A stretch of DNA of 64,000 bases from CAZSAT01 sp964604675 (GTDB taxonomy: Bacteria; Myxococcota_A; UBA796; CAJQPC01), in the NCBI GenBank assembly GCA_964604675.1, contig CAZSAT010000003.1:1-64000 (forward strand). Direction: 5' to 3'. Shown here one piece after another: positions 18,525 through 26,437 of this stretch (position 1 is its first letter; every line of letters starts with the position of its first letter). A model generated the notes under the pieces. The model had not been told where the DNA came from. It saw nothing but the letters and a program-made list of their open reading frames with translations, and did no database searches. The translations under genes and the position numbers were made by a program.

Positions 18525-18530
18525 GAGCGT

Positions 18531-19601
18531 CTATACCCTCATGCCTTCGAGGAGCGCCTCGTAGCGGCCCCAGACCCGGGCCCAGCCGTAGCGCTCCTCG
18601 ACGAAGGCCCGCCCCTCGCGTCCGATGCGCGCCCGGAGCGAGGGGTCGTCCATCAGGGCCTTCATGTGGTCGCGCATCGCGTCAACGTCGCCCTGGTCCA
18701 CCGCCAGTCCGATCCCGCCCGTGGCCTCGCGGATGGCGGGCTGCTCGCTCCAGATGACCGGCTTCCCGCAGGCCATCGCCTCGACCGCCGTGTAGCCGAA
18801 GCCCTCGGTCATCAGGGTGGGAAAGAGCACCACGTCGGCGTCCTGGTAGTAGGGCGCGATGCTCGGCACGTCGGTGTGGAAGTCCACCGGCTGCTCGTAG
18901 GCCTGGATGCGCAGCTGATCGAGGAAGATCGAGTCGGCTACGGCACCGACGATCGCCAGCCGCGCGCGACGCTTGTGCAGCTTCGGCAGGCGCGCCACGG
19001 CGTCGATCGCGAGGTGCTGTCCCTTGCCCTGCAGGATCCGGCTGGGGTACGCGAAGTGCACGGTCTGGTCGTCCGGCGGCCGCGTGGGCGTGCCCGGCGA
19101 GAAGGTGTCGAGGTCCACGCCGTTGTGGATCACGTGCACGCGGTCCTCGGGCATGCTCGCGCGGATGAGCGCTCGCCGTGCAGCCTCGGTGACGGTGATC
19201 ACGGCCGAGACCTGGCGCGCGCGGGTCTTGTAGAAGCGCTCCCGCACGATGGTGCCGACGCTCCGGCCGCTCGAGCCGAAGTTCAGGTCGTGCACGATGA
19301 CCGCGGTGCCGCAGCCGAGCGCCGGTGCCTCGATGGAGTTCGCGAGGCAGGCATCGGGGCGGAAGCGTCGGGCCTCGCGTCGGGCCGCGACGTAGATCCG
19401 CGCCCACTGCTCGGCCTTCCCGCGTCCACGAAGATCGACCGCGACCGCTTCCGGCGGCACCTGGTCGCGGCTGTTCCGGTAGCCCACCACCAGGCGCACC
19501 TCGTGCCGCTCGCGGGCCAGCCGGTAGAGGTTCGCGAAGACCGTCTCGGTGCCGGAGCGCACGTCCGGTGGGTAGCGCCGCGCGACCATCAACAGCTTCA
19601 C
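18531..19601 (-). CDS. glycosyltransferase family 4
   Basis: I choose the GTG at 19601 because GAGG lies five bases upstream; another GTG at 19607 is possible. The 356-residue protein has the GT-B fold signatures: SGTETVFANLYRLA near the N-terminus (acceptor side), and EGFGYTAVEAMACGKPV near residue 250, the E-x7-E nucleotide-sugar motif of retaining GT4 enzymes. It would transfer a sugar from a nucleotide donor to a lipid-linked or other acceptor in the cytoplasm. It heads the unit with the DUF362 and propeller genes and lies close to the exopolysaccharide locus, to which it may contribute. Confidence 0.88.
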   Translation of the reverse strand: MKLLMVARRYPPDVRSGTETVFANLYRLARERHEVRLVVGYRNSRDQVPPEAVAVDLRGRGKAEQWARIYVAARREARRFRPDACLANSIEAPALGCGTAVIVHDLNFGSSGRSVGTIVRERFYKTRARQVSAVITVTEAARRALIRASMPEDRVHVIHNGVDLDTFSPGTPTRPPDDQTVHFAYPSRILQGKGQHLAIDAVARLPKLHKRRARLAIVGAVADSIFLDQLRIQAYEQPVDFHTDVPSIAPYYQDADVVLFPTLMTEGFGYTAVEAMACGKPVIWSEQPAIREATGGIGLAVDQGDVDAMRDHMKALMDDPSLRARIGREGRAFVEERYGWARVWGRYEALLEGMRV

Positions 19602-19623
19602 GAGCACCTCGGGGGCCGCACCC

Positions 19624-19653
19624 TTACCGAACCCGTCGCGGACCCGCTACCCT
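19624..19653 (+). promoter_or_regulatory. promoter with leaderless start for BNR protein
   Basis: TTACCG (19624-19629), an 18-base spacer and TACCCT (19648-19653) precede the ATG at 19661 by seven bases. There is no Shine-Dalgarno sequence between box and start, so transcription probably begins at or next to the ATG. The same spacing recurs at several other genes in this window. Confidence 0.5.
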
Positions 19654-19660
19654 GGCGCGC

Positions 19661-22105
19661 ATGCGACGCGCCCTCCGCCTCCTGCCGGCCATGGCCGCCG
19701 TGACCCTTCTCGCCACACTCGAGGAGCGGCTCGCGCCACCGGCGTTTCAGCCGCCTCCCACGGAGCACTGGCTCGCGGAGGGAGCGGAGGCGCGGAACAA
19801 GACCCTGCGAAAGGCCTGGTTCGCCGAGCGGAAGAAGACGCCGGACGGGTCGAGCTGGAGGACCTACGAACGACGGAACGGCCTGGCCCAGATCGCCAAG
19901 CGCAACGCCGCGCCCCCACCCATCGCCGAGAGCCCCTGGGTGGAGCGGGGGTCGGACAACCAGGCGGGCCGCATGCACGTCGCCACCCTGTCCGCCGACG
20001 GCAGCGAGCTCTATGCAGGATCGTCGAAGGGCGGGGTCTGGGTCGGAAGCCTGGACGGCGACGACTGGACGCCGATCGGCGACAACCTCTACGGCGGCGC
20101 TCACTGGTTGGTGGTGACGAGCCAGGCGGTCGTGGCGGCGACGGACTCCGGACTGGTGCACCGAAGCACGGACCTGGGGGTCACGTGGGAGGAGCCGAGC
20201 GGGCTGCCTCCGGGCGCGGAGACCCTGCGCCTCCTGATGGCCAGCGACGGCAGCGAGACCGTCTTCCTCGTGCTCGAGGCCGATGGGGGTGGCGTCAACC
20301 TGCTCCGCTCGACGGACCACGGCGCGAGCTTCGAGATCGTCTACGACATGGGTGACTACGAGGGCGACATGTGGTCACCGCGCACGGGCGAGGCCACCCT
20401 CTACCTGCTCGTCGACGACGCGATCCAGCGGTCGTCGGACGCTGGCGACAGCTGGGAGCTGGTCGGTGAGCTACCGGTGAGCTCCGATGGCGGCGAGCTG
20501 GTGGGGTCCGAGGCGGGGGCGCCGCGGCTCTGGGCCGCCAACGACGGTCGGCTGCGGCGCTCGGACGATGCCGGTGCCACCTGGGAGACCGTGACCAGCC
20601 TCGACGACTACTGGGGATCGTTGAACGCCTCCACGGTCGATCCGGATCTGTTCCTCTACGGCGGCGTGGAGACCTACCGCACGATCGACGGTGGGGACAG
20701 CTGGGGCCAGATCAACCAGTGGGAGGACTACTACGACGACCCGGCGAACCGGCTGCACGCCGACGTCCCGGGCATCGACGTGCTGCCCGACGGTGCGGGC
20801 GGGGAGACCTGGTACATCGCGACCGACGGCGGGCTCTACCGGTCGAGCGACAGCCTGTTGACGGTGGAGAACCTCGGCCTGCGCGGCCTGCGCGTGAGCC
20901 AGTACTACGGCACGCTCACCAGCTCGGCGAACCCGGACCACGTGGCCGCGGGCGCCCAGGACCAGGGCTACCAGGTCACGAACACGATGGCGCAGGACAG
21001 CGAGGTCTGGGCCTTCGAGCAGACGATCAGCGGCGACTACGCCCACCTGACCAGCGGCGACGGCACCCACGACCTCGTGTACTCGGTGTACCCGGGCTTC
21101 GTGCTCGTCCAGGTTGGCGAGGACGACCCCTGGCACGTCTACCTGAACTTCCCTCAGGGCCTGTCGACGTGGTCCTGGCTGCCACCCGTCGTCGCGGATC
21201 CCGACGACCCCGAGGCGTTCTTCTTCTGCGGCAACCGCCTGTGGCGCTACGAACGCACCGGCGTCTCGAGCTGGAGCTCCAGCCTGTGGTCCGACGAGAA
21301 CTTCAACAGCGGGGGCGGTGAGTACCTCTCGGGGCTCGTCTTCTCGCCGATCGACGTGAACCGCGCCTACGCGGTCACGAGCCAGGGCAGCCTCTACACC
21401 TCCGACGACAAGGGGGTGACGTGGACGGAGAGCGCCAGCATCGGACCCGACGCGCAGTACTTCTACGGCTCGGCGCTGGCTGCCAGCCACGACGACGTGG
21501 ACGTCGCCTGGGTCGGAGGCAATGGCTACTCCAACCCGCCCATCCGGCGGACCACCGACGGTGGCTTGACCTGGGAGACCTGGGACGACGCCTTGCCACC
21601 GACCATGGTCTACGGGCTCGAGGCGACCGACGACGGCACCGGCCGCGTCGTGGCCGGCACCGAGCTCGCGGCCTACCTCCGCGGTCCCGACGACGAGGCG
21701 TGGGTCGACATCACGGGAGCCGACGCGCCGGTCACCACCTACTGGTCCGTGGAGCTGCTGCCGTCGGAGAACACCTTCCGGTTCGGCACCTACGGTCGCG
21801 GGATCTGGGACTACCGGCTCGACGTAGCAGACGCCGAACCGGAGCCGCAGGACACCGGTGACACCGCTGCCGGCGACACCCAGAGCGAGGAGCCCGACGA
21901 GGAGCCGGAGCAGGGCCCCGAGGACACCGACGTCGCCGGGCCCGATCCGGGGGCCACGCCCGAGGACGAGACGCAGCTCAGCTACGAGGACGTGTCGTTG
22001 AAGGGGAGCTGTGGCTGTGGCAACCCCGGGGGTGGCGGGCTGGCGGTGCTGGTGCTGCTCGGCCTCGTGCGGCGGCGTCGGATCAACCCCTCAACCGCTG
22101 CTTGA
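19661..22105 (+). CDS. secreted BNR/VPS10-like repeat protein with a MYXO-CTERM-like tail
   Basis: The ATG at 19661 follows a TACCCT box by seven bases and opens a 814-residue protein with a signal-like N-terminus (RRALRLLPAMAAVTLLA). The body has many Asp-box/BNR units (S.D.G.TWE, for example STDLGVTWEEPSG and TTDGGLTWETWD) as in sialidase and VPS10 propellers; no sialidase catalytic residues are evident. After an acidic Thr/Asp/Glu-rich linker the protein ends with CGCGNPGGGG, a hydrophobic stretch and RRRR, followed by seven more residues. That is the Cys-Gly, transmembrane helix, Arg-cluster order of MYXO-CTERM surface-sorting signals, in a variant form. It is probably a surface-anchored protein. 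The end overlaps the convergent gene by 23 bases. Confidence 0.75.
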   Translation: MRRALRLLPAMAAVTLLATLEERLAPPAFQPPPTEHWLAEGAEARNKTLRKAWFAERKKTPDGSSWRTYERRNGLAQIAKRNAAPPPIAESPWVERGSDNQAGRMHVATLSADGSELYAGSSKGGVWVGSLDGDDWTPIGDNLYGGAHWLVVTSQAVVAATDSGLVHRSTDLGVTWEEPSGLPPGAETLRLLMASDGSETVFLVLEADGGGVNLLRSTDHGASFEIVYDMGDYEGDMWSPRTGEATLYLLVDDAIQRSSDAGDSWELVGELPVSSDGGELVGSEAGAPRLWAANDGRLRRSDDAGATWETVTSLDDYWGSLNASTVDPDLFLYGGVETYRTIDGGDSWGQINQWEDYYDDPANRLHADVPGIDVLPDGAGGETWYIATDGGLYRSSDSLLTVENLGLRGLRVSQYYGTLTSSANPDHVAAGAQDQGYQVTNTMAQDSEVWAFEQTISGDYAHLTSGDGTHDLVYSVYPGFVLVQVGEDDPWHVYLNFPQGLSTWSWLPPVVADPDDPEAFFFCGNRLWRYERTGVSSWSSSLWSDENFNSGGGEYLSGLVFSPIDVNRAYAVTSQGSLYTSDDKGVTWTESASIGPDAQYFYGSALAASHDDVDVAWVGGNGYSNPPIRRTTDGGLTWETWDDALPPTMVYGLEATDDGTGRVVAGTELAAYLRGPDDEAWVDITGADAPVTTYWSVELLPSENTFRFGTYGRGIWDYRLDVADAEPEPQDTGDTAAGDTQSEEPDEEPEQGPEDTDVAGPDPGATPEDETQLSYEDVSLKGSCGCGNPGGGGLAVLVLLGLVRRRRINPSTAA

Positions 22106-22820
22106 GCACCCTCGCCAGGAACAGCGGGTTGCCGACCAGGTAGCGCTTCCACAGCCGCCCCGGTTCGGTCACGAGTCGGGCGAGCCACTCCTGCCGGTCG
22201 TGCAGCCACGCGGGGCCCCGGTCGACCTTGCCGCTCAAGAAGTCGGCCGTGGCGCCGAGCACCCAGACCACCGGGACGGCCTGGAGCCCGCCCAGCCAGC
22301 GCTGCACCCACCGCTCCTGCACCGGCGTGCCCATGCCCACCAGCAGGATGTCGGGTCCGAAGGCCTGGATCCGCTCGAGCAGCGCCGGCACCTCGGCCTC
22401 ACCGTGGAAGCCGTGGTCGGCGTCCAGCTCGAGCCCTGGATGCCGCTCGCGGAGGGCGTTGCACGCGGCCTCGCTCACTCCGGGCTCCCCGCCCAACCAG
22501 AAGATGCGGCGACGGCCCTCGGAACGCGCGGCGAGCTTCCAGATCCAGTCGGCGCCCGTCATCCGTCCGGGGAGCTCGTGGCCCAGGAGTCGGGCCCCGA
22601 GCACCACCCCGGCGCCGTCGCAGTAGCAGAGGTCCACACCGCTCAGGAAGGCGTGCAGCGCTGGGTCACTGGCGGCCGTGTTGGCCACGTGCACGTTCAG
22701 GTAGGCCACGGTCCGGGCCCTCGCCCCGCCGCGGTCGATGAGCGCCTCCACGCCGTCCAGCAGTCCGTCGACGTCGAGCACGTCGACGGGCACGCCGAGC
22801 ACCTCGATGCGTGCGTTCAC
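22083..22820 (-). CDS. WecG/TagA/CpsF-family glycosyltransferase (GT26)
   Basis: The start is a GTG overlapping the upstream stop (GTGA), giving 245 residues. Motifs CDGAGVVLGARLLG (about residue 80), FWLGGEPGVSE and VGMGTPVQERWV are those of the GT26 family, which adds N-acetylmannosaminuronate, N-acetylmannosamine or similar sugars to undecaprenyl-linked intermediates at the inner membrane. The gene sits at the edge of an exopolysaccharide locus containing an initiating sugar transferase, a Wza-like protein and a Wzc-like kinase, so it very likely adds an early sugar of the repeat unit. The donor cannot be deduced from sequence alone. Confidence 0.88.
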   Translation of the reverse strand: MNARIEVLGVPVDVLDVDGLLDGVEALIDRGGARARTVAYLNVHVANTAASDPALHAFLSGVDLCYCDGAGVVLGARLLGHELPGRMTGADWIWKLAARSEGRRRIFWLGGEPGVSEAACNALRERHPGLELDADHGFHGEAEVPALLERIQAFGPDILLVGMGTPVQERWVQRWLGGLQAVPVVWVLGATADFLSGKVDRGPAWLHDRQEWLARLVTEPGRLWKRYLVGNPLFLARVLKQRLRG

Positions 22821-24028
22821 GGTGTCGTGACCGCGCCTCCGAGCTTCCAGCTGATGCCGGCCACCGCGCTCGTGCTGTTGTTGTAGGGCAGCACGGCGTC
22901 CCCCTCGATCACGTTGCCTACGTAGATGTAGAGCGTGTGGCCGGAGGTCCAGGTGCTGAACGCGCTCGATGGCACGCTGAAGGTGCCCACCGAGGCATCC
23001 GCCGCGCAGCCCACCGACTCCACGAGCGAGCCGTCGTCTGCGTAGCGCTTGATGTAGATCAGCACGAGGTCGCCGTCCGCGCCGGTCCAAGCGAAGTCGA
23101 GCTGGCTGGGGCCGAGGGTGGGGACGGCGGAGCCCGACAGGTTGGCGGGGGCGGTGAGCGCGAAGTCGGCCGGGGTCCTCGCAAAGCCCATCACGGCGAA
23201 GTCGGGCAGGGTGGCGCTGGTCGCGCTCAGGTCCCAGCTGGCCGAGCTGACGTAGTCGGTGGTCGCGAGCTGGCGCTCCACGCCGTTGCCGATCGCGTCC
23301 TGCATCGCGAAGCTCACGCCGCCCACGGTGAGCATGGACTGCATGTCCACGTTCAGCTCGGGGTAGGCGGCGGGATCGTAGGCGTTGCGGCTGCAGCTCC
23401 CCATGCTGTCGCCGGCGAACAGCTGCCAGAAGTGCACGTTCTCGGGGGTGTCGAGCAACCACCACCAGGCCAGGCCGAAGTCCTCCATGCCTGGGCCCCA
23501 GTAGCCTCCCAACACGTCGTAGACCTCGACCGCACCCAGTGCACCCGACAGGCCCCGTGCATCGGCGAAGTCGAGCGCTTCGAAGCCGCCGGGAAGCACG
23601 CCGAGTCCGTCGGTGGTCTCGACGTCCACGTCCACGCGCCCGAGGGTGCCCATCACGGGGGTCTCCACCACCAGCTCGCTGGCGGACCAGGACAGCACCG
23701 TGGCTTCGACGCCGTCGAACCACACCCGCGCGCTGGCGTCGAATCCGTCGCCGCCGACCGCGACCTCCGATCCCCCTTCGACCGGGCCGAAGGCCGGCGT
23801 GACGGCGTCGACGAGGAGGATCGTTCCGGCGTTGCCGCCGCTCGGTCCGTCGTCGCCCGTGCTCGCGGTGTCGAGCCCCTCGTCTGGATCCGCCTCACCC
23901 TCTTCCGCGAGCGAGGGGTCGGCCGTGTCGTCGCCGCTGAGACCGGCATCCAGCGCCTCGGGCGCGAGCATGTCGAGACCCAAGGTGCAGCCGAGCGCCG
24001 AGAGCGCCGTGAGAGCGAAGGTGCCCAA
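22817..24028 (-). CDS. IPT/TIG-domain lipoprotein
   Basis: I place the start at TTG 24028 because GGAGG lies four bases upstream and a lipobox follows (LTALSALGC), giving 403 residues. After the lipidated Cys comes an Asp/Thr/Glu-rich linker, then an IPT/TIG domain at about residues 60-130 (VTPAFGPVEGGSEVAVGGDGF), and a C-terminal region of about 270 residues rich in beta-strand patterns and Trp that I do not recognise. It is probably an outer-membrane-anchored surface protein. It is divergent from the Wza-like gene and translationally coupled to the GT26 gene. Whether it takes part in polymer export or simply shares the locus is open. Confidence 0.7.
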   Translation of the reverse strand: MGTFALTALSALGCTLGLDMLAPEALDAGLSGDDTADPSLAEEGEADPDEGLDTASTGDDGPSGGNAGTILLVDAVTPAFGPVEGGSEVAVGGDGFDASARVWFDGVEATVLSWSASELVVETPVMGTLGRVDVDVETTDGLGVLPGGFEALDFADARGLSGALGAVEVYDVLGGYWGPGMEDFGLAWWWLLDTPENVHFWQLFAGDSMGSCSRNAYDPAAYPELNVDMQSMLTVGGVSFAMQDAIGNGVERQLATTDYVSSASWDLSATSATLPDFAVMGFARTPADFALTAPANLSGSAVPTLGPSQLDFAWTGADGDLVLIYIKRYADDGSLVESVGCAADASVGTFSVPSSAFSTWTSGHTLYIYVGNVIEGDAVLPYNNSTSAVAGISWKLGGAVTTP

Positions 24029-24032
24029 TGTT

Positions 24033-24037
24033 CCTCC
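24033..24037 (-). promoter_or_regulatory. ribosome binding site GGAGG fixing a TTG start
   Basis: GGAGG on the minus strand lies four bases before TTG 24028. No ATG or GTG in this frame is equally placed before the lipobox, so the site decides the start of the IPT lipoprotein. Confidence 0.6.
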
Positions 24038-24051
24038 GAGAACCGCGCGCG

Positions 24052-24081
24052 ACCCTACCCAGGCGCCGGGGAGGTCGGCAA
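24052..24081 (-). promoter_or_regulatory. promoter for IPT lipoprotein-GT26 unit
   Basis: TTGCCG (24081-24076), 18 bases and TAGGGT (24057-24052) read on the minus strand. The first transcribed base would leave a leader of about 15-20 bases that includes GGAGG before TTG 24028. Confidence 0.5.
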
Positions 24082-24119
24082 GCCACGTGGCAGGTCCTTG
24101 ACCAAGTGGTCCGTTTCGC

Positions 24120-24147
24120 TTGACGATCCCCTCGACAACCGGGTACT
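24120..24147 (+). promoter_or_regulatory. promoter for exopolysaccharide operon
   Basis: TTGACG (24120-24125), 16 bases and GGTACT (24142-24147) precede the ATG at 24158 by ten bases. TTGACG is an excellent -35 element; the -10 is imperfect. There is little room for a Shine-Dalgarno sequence. The promoter would drive the Wza-like, sugar-transferase, Wzc-like and HEAT genes, and is back-to-back with the minus-strand promoter. Confidence 0.5.
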
Positions 24148-24157
24148 CGCCGGCGCC

Positions 24158-24883
24158 ATGAAGGTCCTCCTCTTCGCGTTCGCCCTCCTCCCTGCCTGCG
24201 GCAGCTCCCACGAGCCGCCCAACGTGCGGGATGCCGAGGCGGTCGTGTCGTTGAAGCCCCCCGAGGCGGACACCTTCGTGCTCGGGCCAGGCGACGTCAT
24301 CGACATCGTGGTGTGGCGGCACGGCGACCTCTCGATGGAGGTCACCATCGCGCCGGACGGCACGATCACCTTCCCGCTCCTCGGCCGCATCCAGGCGGGC
24401 GGCAGCTCCTACACCGAGCTGGTCCAGCTCTTCGAGCAAGGGCTGGCGGAGTTCTTCACCGATCCCGCGGTGGCCGTGAACGTGGTCCAGGTGACGAACC
24501 AGAAGGTGTTCGTGCTCGGCGAGGTCCAGAGCCCCGCGGTCCTGCAGGTCGAGAACGAGATGAGCATCCTCGAGGCGCTCACCAAGACCGGCGGCATCAA
24601 CCCCGACGCCCAGACCGACAACATCCTGCTCATCCGTGGCGGCATGGACGAGCCGAAGCTCTACACCATCGATGTCGCGGCGATCTACGGGCGGGGCGAC
24701 TTCAGCCAGCTCGTGTACCTGCAACGCGGCGACATCGTACTGGTGCCGCCCAAGACCATCGTCAACGCGGAGCGCTTCTTCCGCCGCGTGCAGGGCATGC
24801 TCGCGCCCTTCGTCGCCGGCTCCGTCATCTACCGGAACGCGATCAGCGGGGGCGCTCAGGGCGCGTCCGGCTCTCTCGACTAG
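24158..24883 (+). CDS. short polysaccharide export (Wza/OPX-type) lipoprotein
   Basis: The 241-residue protein has a lipobox (FALLPAC). A poly_export (PES) domain spans about residues 45-125 (LGPGDVIDIVVW, GTITFPLLG), followed by a single SLBB-like domain (VFVLGEVQSPAVLQVE) to about 205. E. coli Wza has about 380 residues, two SLBB-type domains and a long amphipathic helix that spans the outer membrane. Here only about 25 residues follow the last domain, so a full helical outer-membrane ring is doubtful. Short OPX proteins in Myxococcus are known to work with partner barrels. It heads the exopolysaccharide operon and is followed eight bases later by the sugar transferase. Confidence 0.88.
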   Translation: MKVLLFAFALLPACGSSHEPPNVRDAEAVVSLKPPEADTFVLGPGDVIDIVVWRHGDLSMEVTIAPDGTITFPLLGRIQAGGSSYTELVQLFEQGLAEFFTDPAVAVNVVQVTNQKVFVLGEVQSPAVLQVENEMSILEALTKTGGINPDAQTDNILLIRGGMDEPKLYTIDVAAIYGRGDFSQLVYLQRGDIVLVPPKTIVNAERFFRRVQGMLAPFVAGSVIYRNAISGGAQGASGSLD

Positions 24884-24891
24884 GCGGAGCC

Positions 24892-26376
24892 TTGCGGAAG
24901 CCCGCCCTTGTCGGCGCCACGATCTTGATCGCGGACGTCGTCGTGCTCCTGGGAGCTCTGTTCGTCTCGAGCCGCGCCTGGCTCTGGTGGCGGCCGCACC
25001 TCGAGCACCTCATCCAGGTGCAGTGGCTCGACCTGCTGGGCCCGAACGAGTGGATGCCACCCGGCCTGCTGCTCGTGGCGGCCTGGGTCTTGTTCCTCCG
25101 GCACCTGGGCTTCTACGACCCATCGCGCATGAGCACGGTCATCCGCGAGCTCGGCGCCCTGTCGCGCAGCCTCTTGTACCTCTTGATCCTCGTGGTCACG
25201 ATCCAGTTCTTCGTGCCTGAGCGGTACTACAGTCGCTCGCTGATCGTGCTGTTCCTGGGCGCGACCTTCACGGGGCTCGCGACCTGGCGTTGGGCCCTGT
25301 TGGTGGTCCAGGGCCGCCGTCCGATGGACTTCGCGGCCGAGCGGGTCGCGATCGTCGGAACCGCCGAGGACGCGCGCATCATGGCGGAGCGCCTGGAGCG
25401 CTACGGTCGCTTCGCCCTCGCGGGCTTCATCGCACCGCGGGGCGAGCGCGGCGACCTCGCGCAGCCCAGGCGGCGTGCCGCGGACCGGGATCACGCGCCG
25501 GTGGTGCCCGAGGACCAGATCCTGGGCGAGGTCGGCGACATGCGCGACCTCGTGAACCAGTACGACGTGCACACGGTCGTGCTCGCGAGCCGCATCCTCC
25601 TGCGCGACGAGGCGCTGAAGCTCGCCACGCACTGCGACCAGATGGGGCTCCGTGTGCTCCAGGTGCCCTTCACCTGGGGTGTGGCCAGCCCGAAGCTGCG
25701 CTTCGCCGAGCTGGGTGAGCTGCAGCTCGTGGACCTCTCGAACCTGAGCTACCCGAGCCTGGTCGAGCACTTCAAGCGGGGCTTCGACCTGCTCGCCACG
25801 TCGCTGGCGCTGGTGGCCCTGTCGCCGGTGTTCCTGGCCACCGCGCTGGGTGTCTGGCTCGACGACCCCGGCCCCGTGTTCTTCACCGCACCCAGGGCTG
25901 GCAAGGGCGGTCGCGCGTTCCCCTTCATCAAGTTCCGCTCGATGGTCGTCGGCGCGGACCGGATGAAGGAGGACCTCCGAGACAAGAACGAGACCGACGG
26001 CGTGCTGTTCAAGATCAGGAACGATCCCCGCATCACCCGCATCGGCCACTTCATCCGGAAGTACAGCGTCGACGAGCTGCCGCAGCTCTGGAACGTGATG
26101 CGGGGCGACATGAACCTCGTGGGTCCACGGCCGCTGCCGATGCGGGACCTCGAGGGCATCGAGAACGACCCCGAGATCGCCTACTGGTTCGAGCTGCGGC
26201 ACAAGGTGAGCCCGGGCATCACCGGGCTGTGGCAGGTCTCCGGTCGCTCCGACCTCGGCTTCCGGGCCATGGTCGATCTGGACATCTACTACATCCAGAA
26301 CTGGTCGCTCTGGCTGGACCTGAAGATCCTGCTGATGACCATCCCCGCCGTGCTGCGGGGACGTGGAGCAGCGTGA
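24892..26376 (+). CDS. undecaprenyl-phosphate sugar phosphotransferase (PHPT family)
   Basis: I take TTG 24892 as start, with GGCGGAG just upstream; the next good start would remove part of the first membrane segment. The 494-residue protein has about four to five N-terminal transmembrane segments (residues 1-140), a Rossmann-like central part (VAIVGTAEDARI), one more membrane helix near 300, and the bacterial sugar transferase domain: KFRSMVVGAD, KYSVDELPQLWNVMRGDMN, VGPRP and GITGLWQVSGRS. It transfers a hexose-1-phosphate from a UDP-sugar to undecaprenyl phosphate and so starts repeat-unit synthesis, like WbaP and Myxococcus EpsZ. Flippase and polymerase genes (Wzx, Wzy) are not in this window. 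Confidence 0.92.
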   Translation: MRKPALVGATILIADVVVLLGALFVSSRAWLWWRPHLEHLIQVQWLDLLGPNEWMPPGLLLVAAWVLFLRHLGFYDPSRMSTVIRELGALSRSLLYLLILVVTIQFFVPERYYSRSLIVLFLGATFTGLATWRWALLVVQGRRPMDFAAERVAIVGTAEDARIMAERLERYGRFALAGFIAPRGERGDLAQPRRRAADRDHAPVVPEDQILGEVGDMRDLVNQYDVHTVVLASRILLRDEALKLATHCDQMGLRVLQVPFTWGVASPKLRFAELGELQLVDLSNLSYPSLVEHFKRGFDLLATSLALVALSPVFLATALGVWLDDPGPVFFTAPRAGKGGRAFPFIKFRSMVVGADRMKEDLRDKNETDGVLFKIRNDPRITRIGHFIRKYSVDELPQLWNVMRGDMNLVGPRPLPMRDLEGIENDPEIAYWFELRHKVSPGITGLWQVSGRSDLGFRAMVDLDIYYIQNWSLWLDLKILLMTIPAVLRGRGAA

Positions 26377-26437
26377 TGCTCGTTTCGCTGCTATGTTGCC
26401 TGGCTTCCAGGATCGCACCAAAGCCATCGGGTAGGGC

